Shown here piece after piece: positions 1 to 8,320 of a DNA stretch of 64,000 nt. The notes beneath the pieces are model-generated. The model saw nothing but the letters and a program-made list of their open reading frames with translations, searched no databases and was not told the DNA's origin. The translations under genes and the position numbers were made by a program. The DNA lies in assembly GCF_013366925.1 (NCBI RefSeq), contig NZ_JAALDK010000002.1, positions 1,240,001 to 1,304,000 on the forward strand, given 5' to 3'. The first letter of the stretch is position 1; the number at the start of each line of letters is the position of its first letter. This stretch comes from Paraburkholderia youngii (GTDB lineage Bacteria > Pseudomonadota > Gammaproteobacteria > Burkholderiales > Burkholderiaceae).

Positions 1-153
1 CCTCTACGAAGTGGAACGGGATGAATCGAAGCGGGACGGATGACACGCTTCGATCGACAACCCGCAAGCGCCATACCATCGTCCACCGCGCGTCTGGAAT
101 GGTGGATGCTCGACGACGGAGGTCTGCACGGCGGAAGAACGACGGAGGCTCGC

Positions 154-1083
154 ATGCGCATCGCGCAAGTGTCGACGCTCTACGAGCGCGCTCCGCCCGT
201 CGCCTATGGCGGCACCGAGCGCGTCGTGTCGTGGCTGACCGAGGCGCTGGTCGAACTCGGCCATGAGGTCACGCTGTTCGCGAGCGGCGACTCGCTGACG
301 CGCGCGCATCTCGTGTCCGTCTATCCGCGGCCCTACCGACTACACGAGCTTCCCGTTCGGCAGGCGGCTGGGCTGCCCGCACGTGACGACGCTGCATTGG
401 CGGCTCGACATCCCCGGTCTGGAGGCGCTGTACCGCGAGTTTTGCGACGTACCGCTGGTATCGATCTCCGACGCGCAGCGCGCGCCGCTGCCGCGACTCG
501 CGTGGCAGCGCACGGTCCATCACGGCCTGCCGCGCGACCTTCACACCTTCAGCCGCACGCCGTCCGACTACCTGGCATTCGTCGGCCGCATCGCGCCGAC
601 CAAGCGACCAGATCTCGCGATCGAGATCGCGGGCCGTGCGAACGCGCGGCTCGAAATCGCGGCCAAGATCGACGACGGCGATCGCGTCTACTACGAGCAC
701 GAGGTCGCATCGCTGATGCGGCAACCGCATGTGTGCTATCGCGGCGAGCTGGGTGGCCGTGACAAGGATCGCTTCATCGGCGCCGCGCGAGCGCTGCTGT
801 TTCCGATCGACTGGCCCGAGCCGTTCGGGCTCGTGCTGGTCGAGGCGCTGGCGGCGGGCACACCGGTGATCGCATTCGACACGGCTCGGTCCGCGAGATC
901 ATCGACGACGGCGTGACCGGCTTCATCGTCGATAGTGTCGACGAGGCCGTCGATGCGGTGAACCGGATCGGCGAGCTGGACCGCGCGCGCTGTCGCGAAG
1001 CCTTCGAGCGGCGCTTCACCGCGGCACGCATGGCCGACGAGTACATCGAGGTGTACCGGAAGCTATTGGCGTCGGAGCGTTGA
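154..1083 (+). pseudogene. Family 4 glycosyltransferase, broken by a deletion and frameshifts
   Basis: Remnant of a GT4 (GT-B fold) glycosyltransferase of the kind that begins with a Gly-Gly-Thr-Glu-Arg-Val donor-site segment. The start at 154 gives MRIAQVSTLYERAPP and a good N-terminal domain up to about position 325. The homologous reading then moves to another frame (TDYTSFPFGRRLGCPHVTTLH, continuing to about 890), with roughly 50-60 residues of the expected N-terminal domain missing at the junction. A second shift near 890 moves the C-terminus (GSVREIIDDGVTGFIVD) to a third frame, which ends in TGA at 1081-1083. The EPFGLVLVEALAAGTPV donor motif is intact but cannot be translated together with the N-terminus. 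Family identity is clear; loss of function is inferred from the breaks unless they are sequencing errors. Confidence 0.85.
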
Positions 1084-1488
1084 AGCGCAACGACGCCTGC
1101 GCGAGCGTGGATTTTTTCTAACGCGGCACGCCATTCTTGACCAACGCCATCGGCTCTGATGGCCACGGAGCATGGGACAGGTCCACGCGTCACGCGGCCG
1201 CCGGGTGCACGCGCGCAGCGGCCCGAGCGTATCGCGATCGGCGAGCACGAGTCGGGCAGACCGTTAGCGCGCGTCGCAGCGCGCAGCCCGGCGTCCTACA
1301 GGCACGCCGGATGCGAAGGCACGAGCATCCGCGCGTGCCCGAAGCGATGCCCGGCACGGATGTACAGCCGGAGCAGCAGCCGGTACGCGACACGCCGGAC
1401 GTGCAAGCACCGGGCTCGGCGCCGCCGTGACGCGCCATTCCCGGCCAGCACTTGACCTTCCTTCCACGCAACCCATCAGGGGAACGAA
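1084..1488. other. Intergenic stretch without a recognisable gene
   Basis: About 400 bases between the broken glycosyltransferase and the DUF2795 gene. Open frames exist on both strands, but they are Arg/Ala-rich, lack a good ribosome-binding site and look like high-GC shadows. No convincing RNA gene or operator was seen. It may contain further eroded gene sequence, since both neighbours are decayed genes. Confidence 0.5.
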
Positions 1489-1710
1489 ATGACCAACTCC
1501 CGTTCGACCACGGGCGAGCGCCCGCTGAACCCGTTCATCGACGTGCAGAAAGCGCTGAAGGGCGCTTCCTATCCCGCCGACAAGGACAGCCTCATCGAAA
1601 CCGCGAAAGCCAATGGCGCCGATGACGACGTGCTGCAACGGCTCCAGGATCTGCCCGACCAGCAGTATCAGAGCCCCGCCGAAGTCTCGAAGGGCGTCGG
1701 CAATGAATAG
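1489..1710 (+). CDS. DUF2795 domain protein
   Basis: 73-residue protein of the DUF2795 family, a small acidic domain of unknown function common in Burkholderia and actinobacterial stress gene sets. The core runs from about residue 22 to 68 and contains the family pattern YPADKDSLIETAKANGADDDVL...LPDQQY.SPAEV. A GGGGAACGAA ribosome-binding site lies just upstream of the ATG. The gene ends at TAG 1708-1710, overlapping the presumed original start (ATG 1703) of the decayed glucose dehydrogenase. It belongs with the stress-type genes that follow. The function is unknown; the family assignment is firm. Confidence 0.85.
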   Translation: MTNSRSTTGERPLNPFIDVQKALKGASYPADKDSLIETAKANGADDDVLQRLQDLPDQQYQSPAEVSKGVGNE

Positions 1711-2309
1711 CCCGCAAACTGCATCGCCGCCCCAGCCAGGTCAAGGCTCACCCGCGACCCGTCCCCGCGTGCAGCGCGGCTCCCGGCCGCGCTCGCGGTG
1801 CCGGGCGTTGTCTTCGTCGTCGTTGGCGGGCTGCTCGCGATCGGCGGTATCCGGCTCGCGATGCTCGGCGGCTCGTGGTACTACCTGCTCGCCGGCATCG
1901 CGATCGCGGCGACCGGCGTGCTGATGTGGCTGCGCCGGCGGGCCGCGCTGTTCGTGTTCGCGATCGTGCTGTTCGCATCGACGATCTGGGCGGCGGTCGA
2001 GGCGCGCTTCGATTTCTGGCAATTGCTGCCACGTCTTTGGGTGTGGGTCGTGCTCGCGATCTGGCTGCTGCTGCCACCGGTGAGCAAGCGGCTCGCGCTC
2101 GGGCCACCCGCCGCGCCGCGCGAAGGCATGGCGCATCGAGACCGGCGACAAAGCCGGTCCGGGCGACCCGACCGAAACCACCTACGAAGACACGCCGATC
2201 GACCTATGCCGACAGCAACGGCAAGCAAGATGTGCTGGTGATAGCGGGCGAATATGGCTCGCTCGGCACGAAGCAGCGCGACTCCGTGGTCGCCTATACG
2301 TTGCCGTAA
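1703..2309 (+). pseudogene. gcd: Membrane-bound PQQ glucose dehydrogenase, internally deleted remnant
   Basis: Both ends of a quinoprotein glucose dehydrogenase are present but almost the whole catalytic domain is missing. Positions 1780-2105 encode the five-helix membrane anchor (VVFVVVGGLLAIGG, LGGSWYYLLAG, LWVWVVLAIWLLLPPVSKRL). In a different frame at about 2130-2200 comes the start of the periplasmic part (AWRIETGD...DPTETTYEDTPI), and in a third frame the extreme C-terminus (VLVIAGEYGSLGT...VVAYTLP) up to TAA 2307-2309. Intact enzymes have about 800 residues, so roughly 550-600 residues of the PQQ propeller are gone. The N-terminal reading from ATG 1703 is also out of frame with the first helix. 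This remnant cannot encode an active dehydrogenase. Confidence 0.85.
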
Positions 2310-2347
2310 TCGCGCCGCGGTAATCACACTGCCAGCGCGCGCCCGGC

Positions 2348-2455
2348 TCAATGCGTGGCCGCGCGCAGCAGAAGCTTCAACACACCCGCCACCGTCGCGA
2401 CCCCGACGACGCCGGCGAGCCACAGGCCGGCGAACCACGCAAGGCGGCGCCACAT
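2348..2455 (-). CDS. DUF2474 small membrane protein of the cytochrome bd oxidase operon
   Basis: A 35-residue single-span membrane protein (MWRRLAWFAGLWLAGVVGVA..., one hydrophobic helix from about residue 6 to 30, basic ends). Its ATG lies one base beyond the cydB stop, so it is the third gene of the oxidase operon. Size, the MWRRL start and position match the DUF2474 family, which like CydX in enteric bacteria sits behind cydB and probably stabilises the oxidase; that role is inference here. It is easily missed because of its length. The stop codon is at 2348-2350. Confidence 0.8.
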   Translation of the reverse strand: MWRRLAWFAGLWLAGVVGVATVAGVLKLLLRAATH

Positions 2456-2456
2456 G

Positions 2457-3473
2457 TCAGTGGTACCCCTCGCCCGCGCGCATCTTTCCCTTGAACACCG
2501 AGTACGCATACACGGTATAGCCGAGAATCATCGGCACCGTGATCGCGGCGCCGACCAGCAGAAACAGCAGGCTCGCATGCGGCGCTGCCGCCGCGCGGAA
2601 CGAAATCGACGGTGGCGCGAGGTTCGGATAAAGACTGATCAGAAGCCCCGCGTAGCACAGCACGAAGATGCCGTACGCAAACAGCAGCGGCAACAGATGG
2701 CGGCGCGCAGACAGGCTGCGGAAAAATCCGAAGGCCAGCAGCACGACCAGCACCGGTACCCAGGCGGTGAACAGCAGGTCCGGCCAACGGAACCAGCGCG
2801 CCGTCAGCGAGTTGGGCAGCATCGGCGTCCATAGCGTGACCACCACGATCAGCGCGAGCACGGTGACGGCCATCGTGCGCGCGTGTCGCCGGCAACGCTC
2901 GTGCAACGGACCTTCGGTGCGCCAGATCAGCCAGCACGAGCCAAGCAGCGTGTAACCGGCCATCACCGCGAGACCGCACAGGATCGTGAAGCCGGTCAGC
3001 CAGTCCCACCAGCCGCCCACATACGAGAACCCCGAGACCTTGATACCTTGCAGCAGGCCGCCGAGCACGAGCCCCTGGCACAGCGCCGCGAGCGCCGAGC
3101 TGCCGAAGAACGCGGCGTCCCACCATGCGCGGCCGCGACCTATCGCGCGAAAGCGGAATTCGAAAGCGACGCCGCGGAACACCAGCGCGAGCAGCATCGC
3201 GATGATCGGCGGATAGAGCGCCGGCAGAATCACGCCGTAGGCAAGCGGAAACACCGCGAACAAGCCGCCGCCGCCGAGCACGAGCCACGTCTCGTTGCCG
3301 TCCCATACCGGTGCGATCGAATTCACCATCACGTCGCGGTCTTCGCGGTGGTGCTCGACCGCGAACAGGATGCCGACGCCGAGATCGAAGCCGTCGAGCA
3401 GCACGTATGCGAGCACCGCGAACGCGAGGATCGCGGCCCATACCAAAGCGAGATCAAACGTTCCTGTCGTCAT
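2457..3473 (-). CDS. cioB: Cytochrome bd-type quinol oxidase subunit II (CydB/CioB)
   Basis: 338-residue integral membrane subunit II of a bd-type terminal quinol oxidase. It opens with TFDLALVWAAILAFAVLAYVLLDGFDLGVGIL, the conserved first helix of CydB, and shows the WDGNETWLVLGGGGLFAVFP motif near residue 55. About eight to nine hydrophobic helices follow. The start overlaps the end of subunit I by 20 bases, which implies translational coupling, and the DUF2474 gene follows directly. With subunit I it oxidises ubiquinol and reduces oxygen to water in the inner membrane, typically under low oxygen or when haem-copper oxidases are inhibited. Confidence 0.95.
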   Translation of the reverse strand: MTTGTFDLALVWAAILAFAVLAYVLLDGFDLGVGILFAVEHHREDRDVMVNSIAPVWDGNETWLVLGGGGLFAVFPLAYGVILPALYPPIIAMLLALVFRGVAFEFRFRAIGRGRAWWDAAFFGSSALAALCQGLVLGGLLQGIKVSGFSYVGGWWDWLTGFTILCGLAVMAGYTLLGSCWLIWRTEGPLHERCRRHARTMAVTVLALIVVVTLWTPMLPNSLTARWFRWPDLLFTAWVPVLVVLLAFGFFRSLSARRHLLPLLFAYGIFVLCYAGLLISLYPNLAPPSISFRAAAAPHASLLFLLVGAAITVPMILGYTVYAYSVFKGKMRAGEGYH

Positions 3474-4893
3474 CGGCGTGACTCCCCGGAGTTGATGGGA
3501 CGGACGGTGCCTGTGCTGGGCCCGGTGTGATGCCGGCGCTGCGATGCGGCTTGTCCTTCGCGGGGCCGGGCGTGTCGAGCGTGGGCGTCGCCGCCATCAG
3601 CCGGAACAGAAAGACCACGGCTGCGCCGAAGACGATCGCGTACACCACACCGAAGCTCGCGAGCGATACCGCGACGCCGGGCGCGGCGATCGGTGACACA
3701 CTGTCGGCCGTCCGCAGCAGACCGTACACCGTGTACGGCTGCCGGCCGACTTCGGTGACGGTCCAGCCGCACAGCAACGCGATCAGACCAGCCGGGCCCA
3801 TCGCGACCATGATCCGCTGCATCCAGCGCGCTTCGTACAGGGTCCTTCGATAGCGCAACGCGAGACTGCCCAGGCCGAGCAGCGCCATCAGGATGCCGAG
3901 TCCGACCATCACGCGAAACGCCCAGAACACGACCGGCGAGAACGGGCGCTCGGACGGCGGGAACGATTTGAGGCCGGCGATCGAGCCGTCCCAGGTGTGC
4001 GTCAGAATCAGCGCGCCGAGATGCGGTACTTCGAGCGCATAGTCGGTCGTCTCCGTGCGCATGTTCGGGAACCCGAACAGAATCAACGGCTGACCGGGAC
4101 GCGCGAGCCAGTCGCCTTCGAGCGCGGCGATTTTGGCCGGCTGGTGCTTGAGCGTGTTGATACCGTGCTGGTCACCGACCACCATCTGGATCGGCGCGAC
4201 GATGCAGGCCATCCATAGCGCCATCGACACCATCAGGCGCGCGCAGACATTGCGCGAATCGCCGAGCAGATGCCTGGCGCCGACCGCGCCGACGAGGAAC
4301 GCGACGCTCAGATACGCGGCCAGCACCATGTGTAAGAGCCGGAACGGAAATGACGGGTTGAAGATGATGCGCAACCAGTCGGCCGGAAAGAAGCGTCCGT
4401 CGACGATCGCATAGCCCTGCGGTGTCTGCATCCACGAATTGACGGCGAGAATCCAAAACGCGCTCATTAGCGTGCCGATCGCGACGAGCACGGTCGCGAG
4501 AAAGTGCAGACGCGGGCCGACGCGTTTCATGCCGAACAGCATCACGCCGAGAAAGCCCGACTCGAGAAAGAAAGCGGTCAATACTTCGTAGCCCATCAGC
4601 GGCCCGACGATCGGACCCGCACGAAACGCAAAGCCCGCCCAGTTGGTGCCGAACTGATACGACATCACGAGCCCCGACACGACGCCAATGCCGAACACGA
4701 CCGCGAAGATCGTCAGCCAGTAGCGGTAGACGGCGAGATATACGGGCTTGTGGGTGACGAGCCATGCGCCTTCGAGCACGGCGAGGTAGCTCGCGAGACC
4801 GATCGACAGCGCCGGAAAGATGATGTGGAAAGCAATCGTGAAGCCGAATTGCATTCGCGCGAGGGTCACGGCATCGATGGGAATAGACATCAT
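3454..4893 (-). CDS. cioA: Cytochrome bd-type quinol oxidase subunit I (CydA/CioA), cyanide-insensitive type
   Basis: 479-residue subunit I with the haem-ligand helix ARMQFGFTIAFHIIFPALSIGLA at the N-terminus and the GRQPYTVYGLLRTADSVSP signature. The quinol-binding loop between helices 6 and 7 is short, without the long C-terminal insertion of E. coli CydA. That is the hallmark of the CioA (cyanide-insensitive oxidase) branch. The start at 4893 (tandem ATG ATG) is chosen because a GAGGAAC site precedes it; longer upstream frames have no site. It is the first gene of the operon cioA-cioB-DUF2474 and is transcribed divergently from the HAD/ATPase gene across a large inverted repeat. Confidence 0.93.
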   Translation of the reverse strand: MMSIPIDAVTLARMQFGFTIAFHIIFPALSIGLASYLAVLEGAWLVTHKPVYLAVYRYWLTIFAVVFGIGVVSGLVMSYQFGTNWAGFAFRAGPIVGPLMGYEVLTAFFLESGFLGVMLFGMKRVGPRLHFLATVLVAIGTLMSAFWILAVNSWMQTPQGYAIVDGRFFPADWLRIIFNPSFPFRLLHMVLAAYLSVAFLVGAVGARHLLGDSRNVCARLMVSMALWMACIVAPIQMVVGDQHGINTLKHQPAKIAALEGDWLARPGQPLILFGFPNMRTETTDYALEVPHLGALILTHTWDGSIAGLKSFPPSERPFSPVVFWAFRVMVGLGILMALLGLGSLALRYRRTLYEARWMQRIMVAMGPAGLIALLCGWTVTEVGRQPYTVYGLLRTADSVSPIAAPGVAVSLASFGVVYAIVFGAAVVFLFRLMAATPTLDTPGPAKDKPHRSAGITPGPAQAPSVPSTPGSHADDDRNV

Positions 4894-4933
4894 CGTTCCT
4901 CGGGGCAGGCTGGCGGCAGCTCCGCCGCTTCGA

Positions 4934-4975
4934 CACGACCCGCAGCAAGCCCCATACCGTTGGGCGCGGGTCGTG
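4934..4975. promoter_or_regulatory. Long inverted repeat in the divergent cioA / HAD-ATPase promoter region
   Basis: Perfect 10-bp arms CACGACCCGC (4934-4943) and GCGGGTCGTG (4966-4975) flank a second nested pair GCCC/GGGC. The element lies in the only intergenic space between cioA (start 4893, minus) and the HAD/ATPase gene (start 5029, plus). It could be an operator for a dimeric regulator, with half sites three helical turns apart, or a hairpin in the 5' leader. The symmetry is visible; the role is inferred. Confidence 0.5.
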
Positions 4976-5028
4976 AGGTATAGCGCTTGCTGAGCGGACC
5001 CATGAATCGATCGAAGGAGTCGAGCACC

Positions 5029-6846
5029 ATGCGATTTTTTGCGCTCGCGACCGACTACGACAACACGCTCGCCACCGACGGCCAGGTCGCCGATTCGACG
5101 TGGGCAGCGCTCGAACGCCTGCGCGCGTCGGGCCGTCACGCGATCCTCGTCAGCGGACGCGAGCTCGACGACCTGCTCGCGATCTGCCCGCGCATCGAGC
5201 TGTTTTCGCGCGTGGTCGCGGAAAACGGTGGCGTGCTGTATTGCCCGGCCGATGGCGCGCGCCGTCTGCTCGCACCCGCACCGCCGGAAAATTTCGTCGC
5301 GGAGTTACGTCGGCGCGCGCCCAACGCTTTCAGTGTCAGCCAGACTTTGGTCGCGACGATGAAGCCCCATGAGCATGTCGCGCTCGATGTGATTCGCGAC
5401 CTTGGGCTCGAGTTGCGGATCATCTTCAACGGCGACGCGGTGATGATCGTGGCGCCGGGCGTGTCGAAGGCGAGCGGCCTGAGCGCGGCGCTCGCCGATC
5501 TCGAACTGTCGCCGCTGAACGTGGCCGGTATCGGCGACGCGGAAAACGACCATGCGCTGCTCGACGCGTGCGGCCTCGCGGCGACTGTCGCGAACGCCTT
5601 GCCGGAGTTGCAGAAGCACGCCGCTATCGTGACGGGCGGCGTCGCGGGCGCGGGCGTCGCCGAACTGATCGACGCACTCGTCGCCGACGATCTGCGCAGC
5701 ATCGCCGATGCGTCGCCGCGCAATCGCATCGTGCTCGGCCCTCGTCGTGATGCGCCGGACAGCGAGCCGCTGTCGTTGCCCGCGTACGGCAGCGTCGTGC
5801 TGCTCGTCGGTGAATCGGGCTGCGGCAAGTCCACCGCGACGGCAGGCCTGCTCGAACGGCTCGCGGGCGCGGGCTGCCAGATGTGCATCGTCGATCCTGA
5901 AGGCGACTATGACAATGACGATGCGACCTTCGTGCTCGGCGATGCGGGCAATGCACCGTCGATCGACGAGGCGATGCAGTTGCTGCGCCGTCCGGCGCGG
6001 CCCGCCATCGCGCTCAATCTGCTGCGGGTGCCGCCGTCGGATCGGCCGCTGTTCTGCGCGAATCTGCTGTTGCAGGTGCAGCGTCTGCGCACGCGCACCG
6101 GGCGGCCGCACTGGCTCGTGTTCGAAGAGGCGCATCACGTGTTTCCCGCGCAATGGGCCGGCGCGAACCAGGCGATTCCGGATGCGCTGGAAACGGCGCT
6201 GGCGGTCACCGTGTCGCCGGAGCAGTTATCGCCGGTGTTGCTGCAGCAGGTCGGCACCGTGCTCGCGATGGGCGACGGCGCGCATGCGGCCTTGCAGCGC
6301 TTTGCGGCGGCAAGTGGACGTGATGCGCCAGCGTCGAGCGGCGACGGGGCGCAACTCGCCAAAGGCGACGCGCTGTTATGGCGCGTCAGCGCCGCCGCGC
6401 CGCCGCAGCTCGTGCGGCTCGAGCCCGGCCGCAAGGAAAAGCGCCGGCATCGTCGCAAGTACGCTGAGGGGCTGCTGATTCCCGAGCGCAGCTTTTACTT
6501 TCGCGGCGAGCACAACGCGCTGAACCTGCGCGCGCACAACCTCGTGCTGTTCATCGAGATTGCCGAGGGTGTCGATGCGGCGACATGGCAGTTTCATCGC
6601 CAGCGTGGCGACTATTCGCGCTGGTTCGAACAGCAGATCGGCGACGCGGACCTGGCCGACGAAGCACGCGGCATCGAGCAGGACAGCGCGCTCGATGCCG
6701 CGCAAAGCCTCGCGCGCATCCGCGCGGCGATCCACGCGCGCTACACCCAACCGGAGAATCCTTCGCTGCCCGCGGTGTTGACAGGCTCGCCGCAAAGTCG
6801 CGACGAGCCCGACCCGCGTCGGTCCGACACGGATCAGCGGCCGTGA
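5029..6846 (+). CDS. HAD-superfamily phosphatase fused to a P-loop ATPase domain
   Basis: 605-residue two-part protein. Residues 1-220 are a Cof/HAD-IIB type hydrolase: motif I ATDYDNTLATDG (nucleophile Asp9, Asp11), motif II LVSGREL near residue 40 and motif III GIGDAENDHALLD near residue 168. Residues about 255-480 form an ATPase with Walker A GESGCGKSTA near residue 262 and Walker B HWLVFEEAHHVFP near residue 361, reminiscent of HerA/DUF87-type enzymes. The last 120 residues (YFRGEHNALNLRAHNL..FIEIAEGVD..TWQFHRQRGDYSRWF) form a conserved C-terminal module. The start at 5029 has GAAGGAGT upstream. The substrate is unknown; I infer a regulated sugar-phosphate-type phosphatase. Confidence 0.8.
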   Translation: MRFFALATDYDNTLATDGQVADSTWAALERLRASGRHAILVSGRELDDLLAICPRIELFSRVVAENGGVLYCPADGARRLLAPAPPENFVAELRRRAPNAFSVSQTLVATMKPHEHVALDVIRDLGLELRIIFNGDAVMIVAPGVSKASGLSAALADLELSPLNVAGIGDAENDHALLDACGLAATVANALPELQKHAAIVTGGVAGAGVAELIDALVADDLRSIADASPRNRIVLGPRRDAPDSEPLSLPAYGSVVLLVGESGCGKSTATAGLLERLAGAGCQMCIVDPEGDYDNDDATFVLGDAGNAPSIDEAMQLLRRPARPAIALNLLRVPPSDRPLFCANLLLQVQRLRTRTGRPHWLVFEEAHHVFPAQWAGANQAIPDALETALAVTVSPEQLSPVLLQQVGTVLAMGDGAHAALQRFAAASGRDAPASSGDGAQLAKGDALLWRVSAAAPPQLVRLEPGRKEKRRHRRKYAEGLLIPERSFYFRGEHNALNLRAHNLVLFIEIAEGVDAATWQFHRQRGDYSRWFEQQIGDADLADEARGIEQDSALDAAQSLARIRAAIHARYTQPENPSLPAVLTGSPQSRDEPDPRRSDTDQRP

Positions 6847-6915
6847 GGCGGGGATTGCAACGCGACGCGCGCGCGGTCCGCGCCAGGCACGCGCAATGCG
6901 CATCTCCGCTCAAAA

Positions 6916-6935
6916 CGGTCCGATGCAACGGACCG
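6916..6935 (+). promoter_or_regulatory. Hairpin abutting the ribosome-binding site of the next gene
   Basis: Perfect 7-bp arms CGGTCCG and CGGACCG with an ATGCAA loop. The 3' arm touches the Shine-Dalgarno AAGGAG of the gene that starts at 6948. A stem here could modulate access to the ribosome-binding site. Structure prediction only. Confidence 0.4.
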
Positions 6936-6947
6936 AAGGAGCCGAAC

Positions 6948-7235
6948 ATGCGTGTGCAGGCGATAGAGATGGCCGACTTCCTCGTAAGCTGGACCGTCAT
7001 CAGAGATTCGGAAGGTGCTTTCCAATGGATCGTGCTCGTGACCGAGCGGGGCGGCGGACATGGCACGGTCTTCGAGCGACGCGGGACGTGTGGCCACGTG
7101 TCGTGGGGCGACGCGCAGGACATCGCGGCCGAGAATGCGCGCCGCGTCGCGGCCACGCTCGTCGACCCGGGCACGCTCCACAAGACGAAACAGCGGCGCG
7201 CGCGGACGCCGTCGGCGCCCGGCGCGAATCGTTGA
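6948..7235 (+). CDS. Hypothetical 95-residue protein
   Basis: Small soluble protein without a family I recognise. The start is set by GAAGGAGCCGAAC directly before the ATG. Longer upstream reading in this frame runs over the HAD/ATPase gene and is not credible. The first 75 residues look folded (FLVSWTVIRDSEG, FQWIVLVTERGGG, ERRGTCGHVSWGDAQDIAAENA). The tail is basic (KTKQRRARTP). It follows the HAD/ATPase gene by about 100 bases on the same strand, separated by a small hairpin. Codon use matches its neighbours, so I accept it as real but of unknown function. Confidence 0.65.
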   Translation: MRVQAIEMADFLVSWTVIRDSEGAFQWIVLVTERGGGHGTVFERRGTCGHVSWGDAQDIAAENARRVAATLVDPGTLHKTKQRRARTPSAPGANR

Positions 7236-7266
7236 TGCCAGCTTGCGCCAGTCGTTCGCGCATCTG

Positions 7267-7866
7267 CTACTCATATTGACGCTGCGTCCGTGCCGCGCGA
7301 CGCGACCTCGGCAGGCTGCGCCGCAACGCGAGCAATAAGGTCGATCCCAGTAGCAGCGTGGCGATCGGAAACGTACCCGCCGCATTCACCGCAATGTTCA
7401 TCGGACGCTCTCCGAGCAACTGCATCCGGCGGCGCGTCATCGCGGCGCCGAGCGACTGCAGTTCGTTTTTCAGCACGCGCTCGGCGTCGGGCAGCAGGAT
7501 GGTTTCCTCGTCGGCGACGTGATGGGCGACTTCGCGGATCAGTTGAAGAAACAGCCCGTCGTACGCGGCGTTTTCGGGGCCCATTGCGCGCAGCTTTGCG
7601 ATCGTCGCGCGCATCTCGTCGTGCTCGGAACGACTTTTGGTCAGTGTCTCGTCGTTGCCCAGCGCGCGGTCTAGCGCCGGGTAGAAAATTTCTTCCTCCA
7701 GTTGCGCGTGGATTTCAAGCGCATCGCACACGCCGTTGACGATCGCGCGTTTTCGCCACCACGGCGTGGACGCGTGGTATCGGTGCGAAGCGGCGAGCAC
7801 GTGCATATGGTCGAGGCGGATCATCGACGTAATCGACGGCGACAACGATGAGGCGTCATTGGACAT
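7267..7866 (-). CDS. Hemerythrin-like HHE domain protein with C-terminal membrane helix
   Basis: 199-residue protein with a hemerythrin-type four-helix HHE domain that would bind a diiron centre. The spaced ligands are visible: MIRLDHMHVLAASHRYH, HAQLEEEIFYPAL, RSEHDEMRATI, REVAHHVADEETILLP. A C-terminal hydrophobic segment (AAGTFPIATLLLGSTLLLAL) followed by Arg residues suggests a tail anchor. The start at 7866 is chosen because GGAGAAACACC precedes it. Hemerythrin-like proteins sense or buffer O2, NO or iron, which suits neighbours such as the bd oxidase, flavohaemoglobin and catalase. Its exact ligand here is unknown. Confidence 0.85.
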   Translation of the reverse strand: MSNDASSLSPSITSMIRLDHMHVLAASHRYHASTPWWRKRAIVNGVCDALEIHAQLEEEIFYPALDRALGNDETLTKSRSEHDEMRATIAKLRAMGPENAAYDGLFLQLIREVAHHVADEETILLPDAERVLKNELQSLGAAMTRRRMQLLGERPMNIAVNAAGTFPIATLLLGSTLLLALRRSLPRSRRAARTQRQYE

Positions 7867-7953
7867 GGTGTTTCTCCACGAAAAGGGTGCTCGCGGATAC
7901 CGCATGCGCCATTCCTGATGCCCCACAATGGGTCAAGCGTGCGCCAGCGCCCG

Positions 7954-8271
7954 CTAGCGGAGCTCTTTGCTGCTCGACAGTGCGCTCAAGGCGGAGTCCG
8001 TGGCGTCCGCTGCACGGGCGAACAGGTCGTCGACGATTCGGCGCGCCGCGCTATATCCGCCCATCAACGCATCGGCCTCGGTGTCGAATGGCCGTCCGCC
8101 GGCAATGTCGAAGCGCAGCGGCGAGAACGTGGCAATCGCGGCACCCGCCTGATAGATGTGAACCACCGCCGCATAGCGCGTGCGTACCGCCGCGCGCCCG
8201 GCGGGGCGCAACGTGAAGTCCGCCTCGACGATCACCTCGATCGTGAACCCGTGGTATTCGTAGGTCCGCAT
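7954..8271 (-). CDS. Hypothetical protein of about 105 residues
   Basis: Unrecognised soluble protein. Three consecutive ATG codons (8277, 8274, 8271) follow GAAGGAC; the third has the best spacing and is used here. The sequence MRTYEYHGFTIEVIVEADFTLRP..RYAAVVHIYQAGAAIATFSPLRF resembles small alpha/beta proteins common in Burkholderia accessory DNA. The second half is helical (EADALMGGYSAARRIVDDLFARA). It lies in a run of minus-strand genes that continues with 8321-8578 upstream, so the two may be co-transcribed. No function can be assigned. Confidence 0.65.
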   Translation of the reverse strand: MRTYEYHGFTIEVIVEADFTLRPAGRAAVRTRYAAVVHIYQAGAAIATFSPLRFDIAGGRPFDTEADALMGGYSAARRIVDDLFARAADATDSALSALSSSKELR

Positions 8272-8320
8272 CATCATGTCCTTCGTCGCGTAAGTGTGTG
8301 ATCGCGCCGGTGCGCGCCGA

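Noticed and set aside
301..326. TGTCCG inside the glycosyltransferase remnant
   Set aside because: No GGACA at the N14 distance.
2377..3441. 354-residue minus-strand frame overlapping cydB
   Set aside because: Arg/Ala-rich shadow of cydB in another frame; no homology-like motif.
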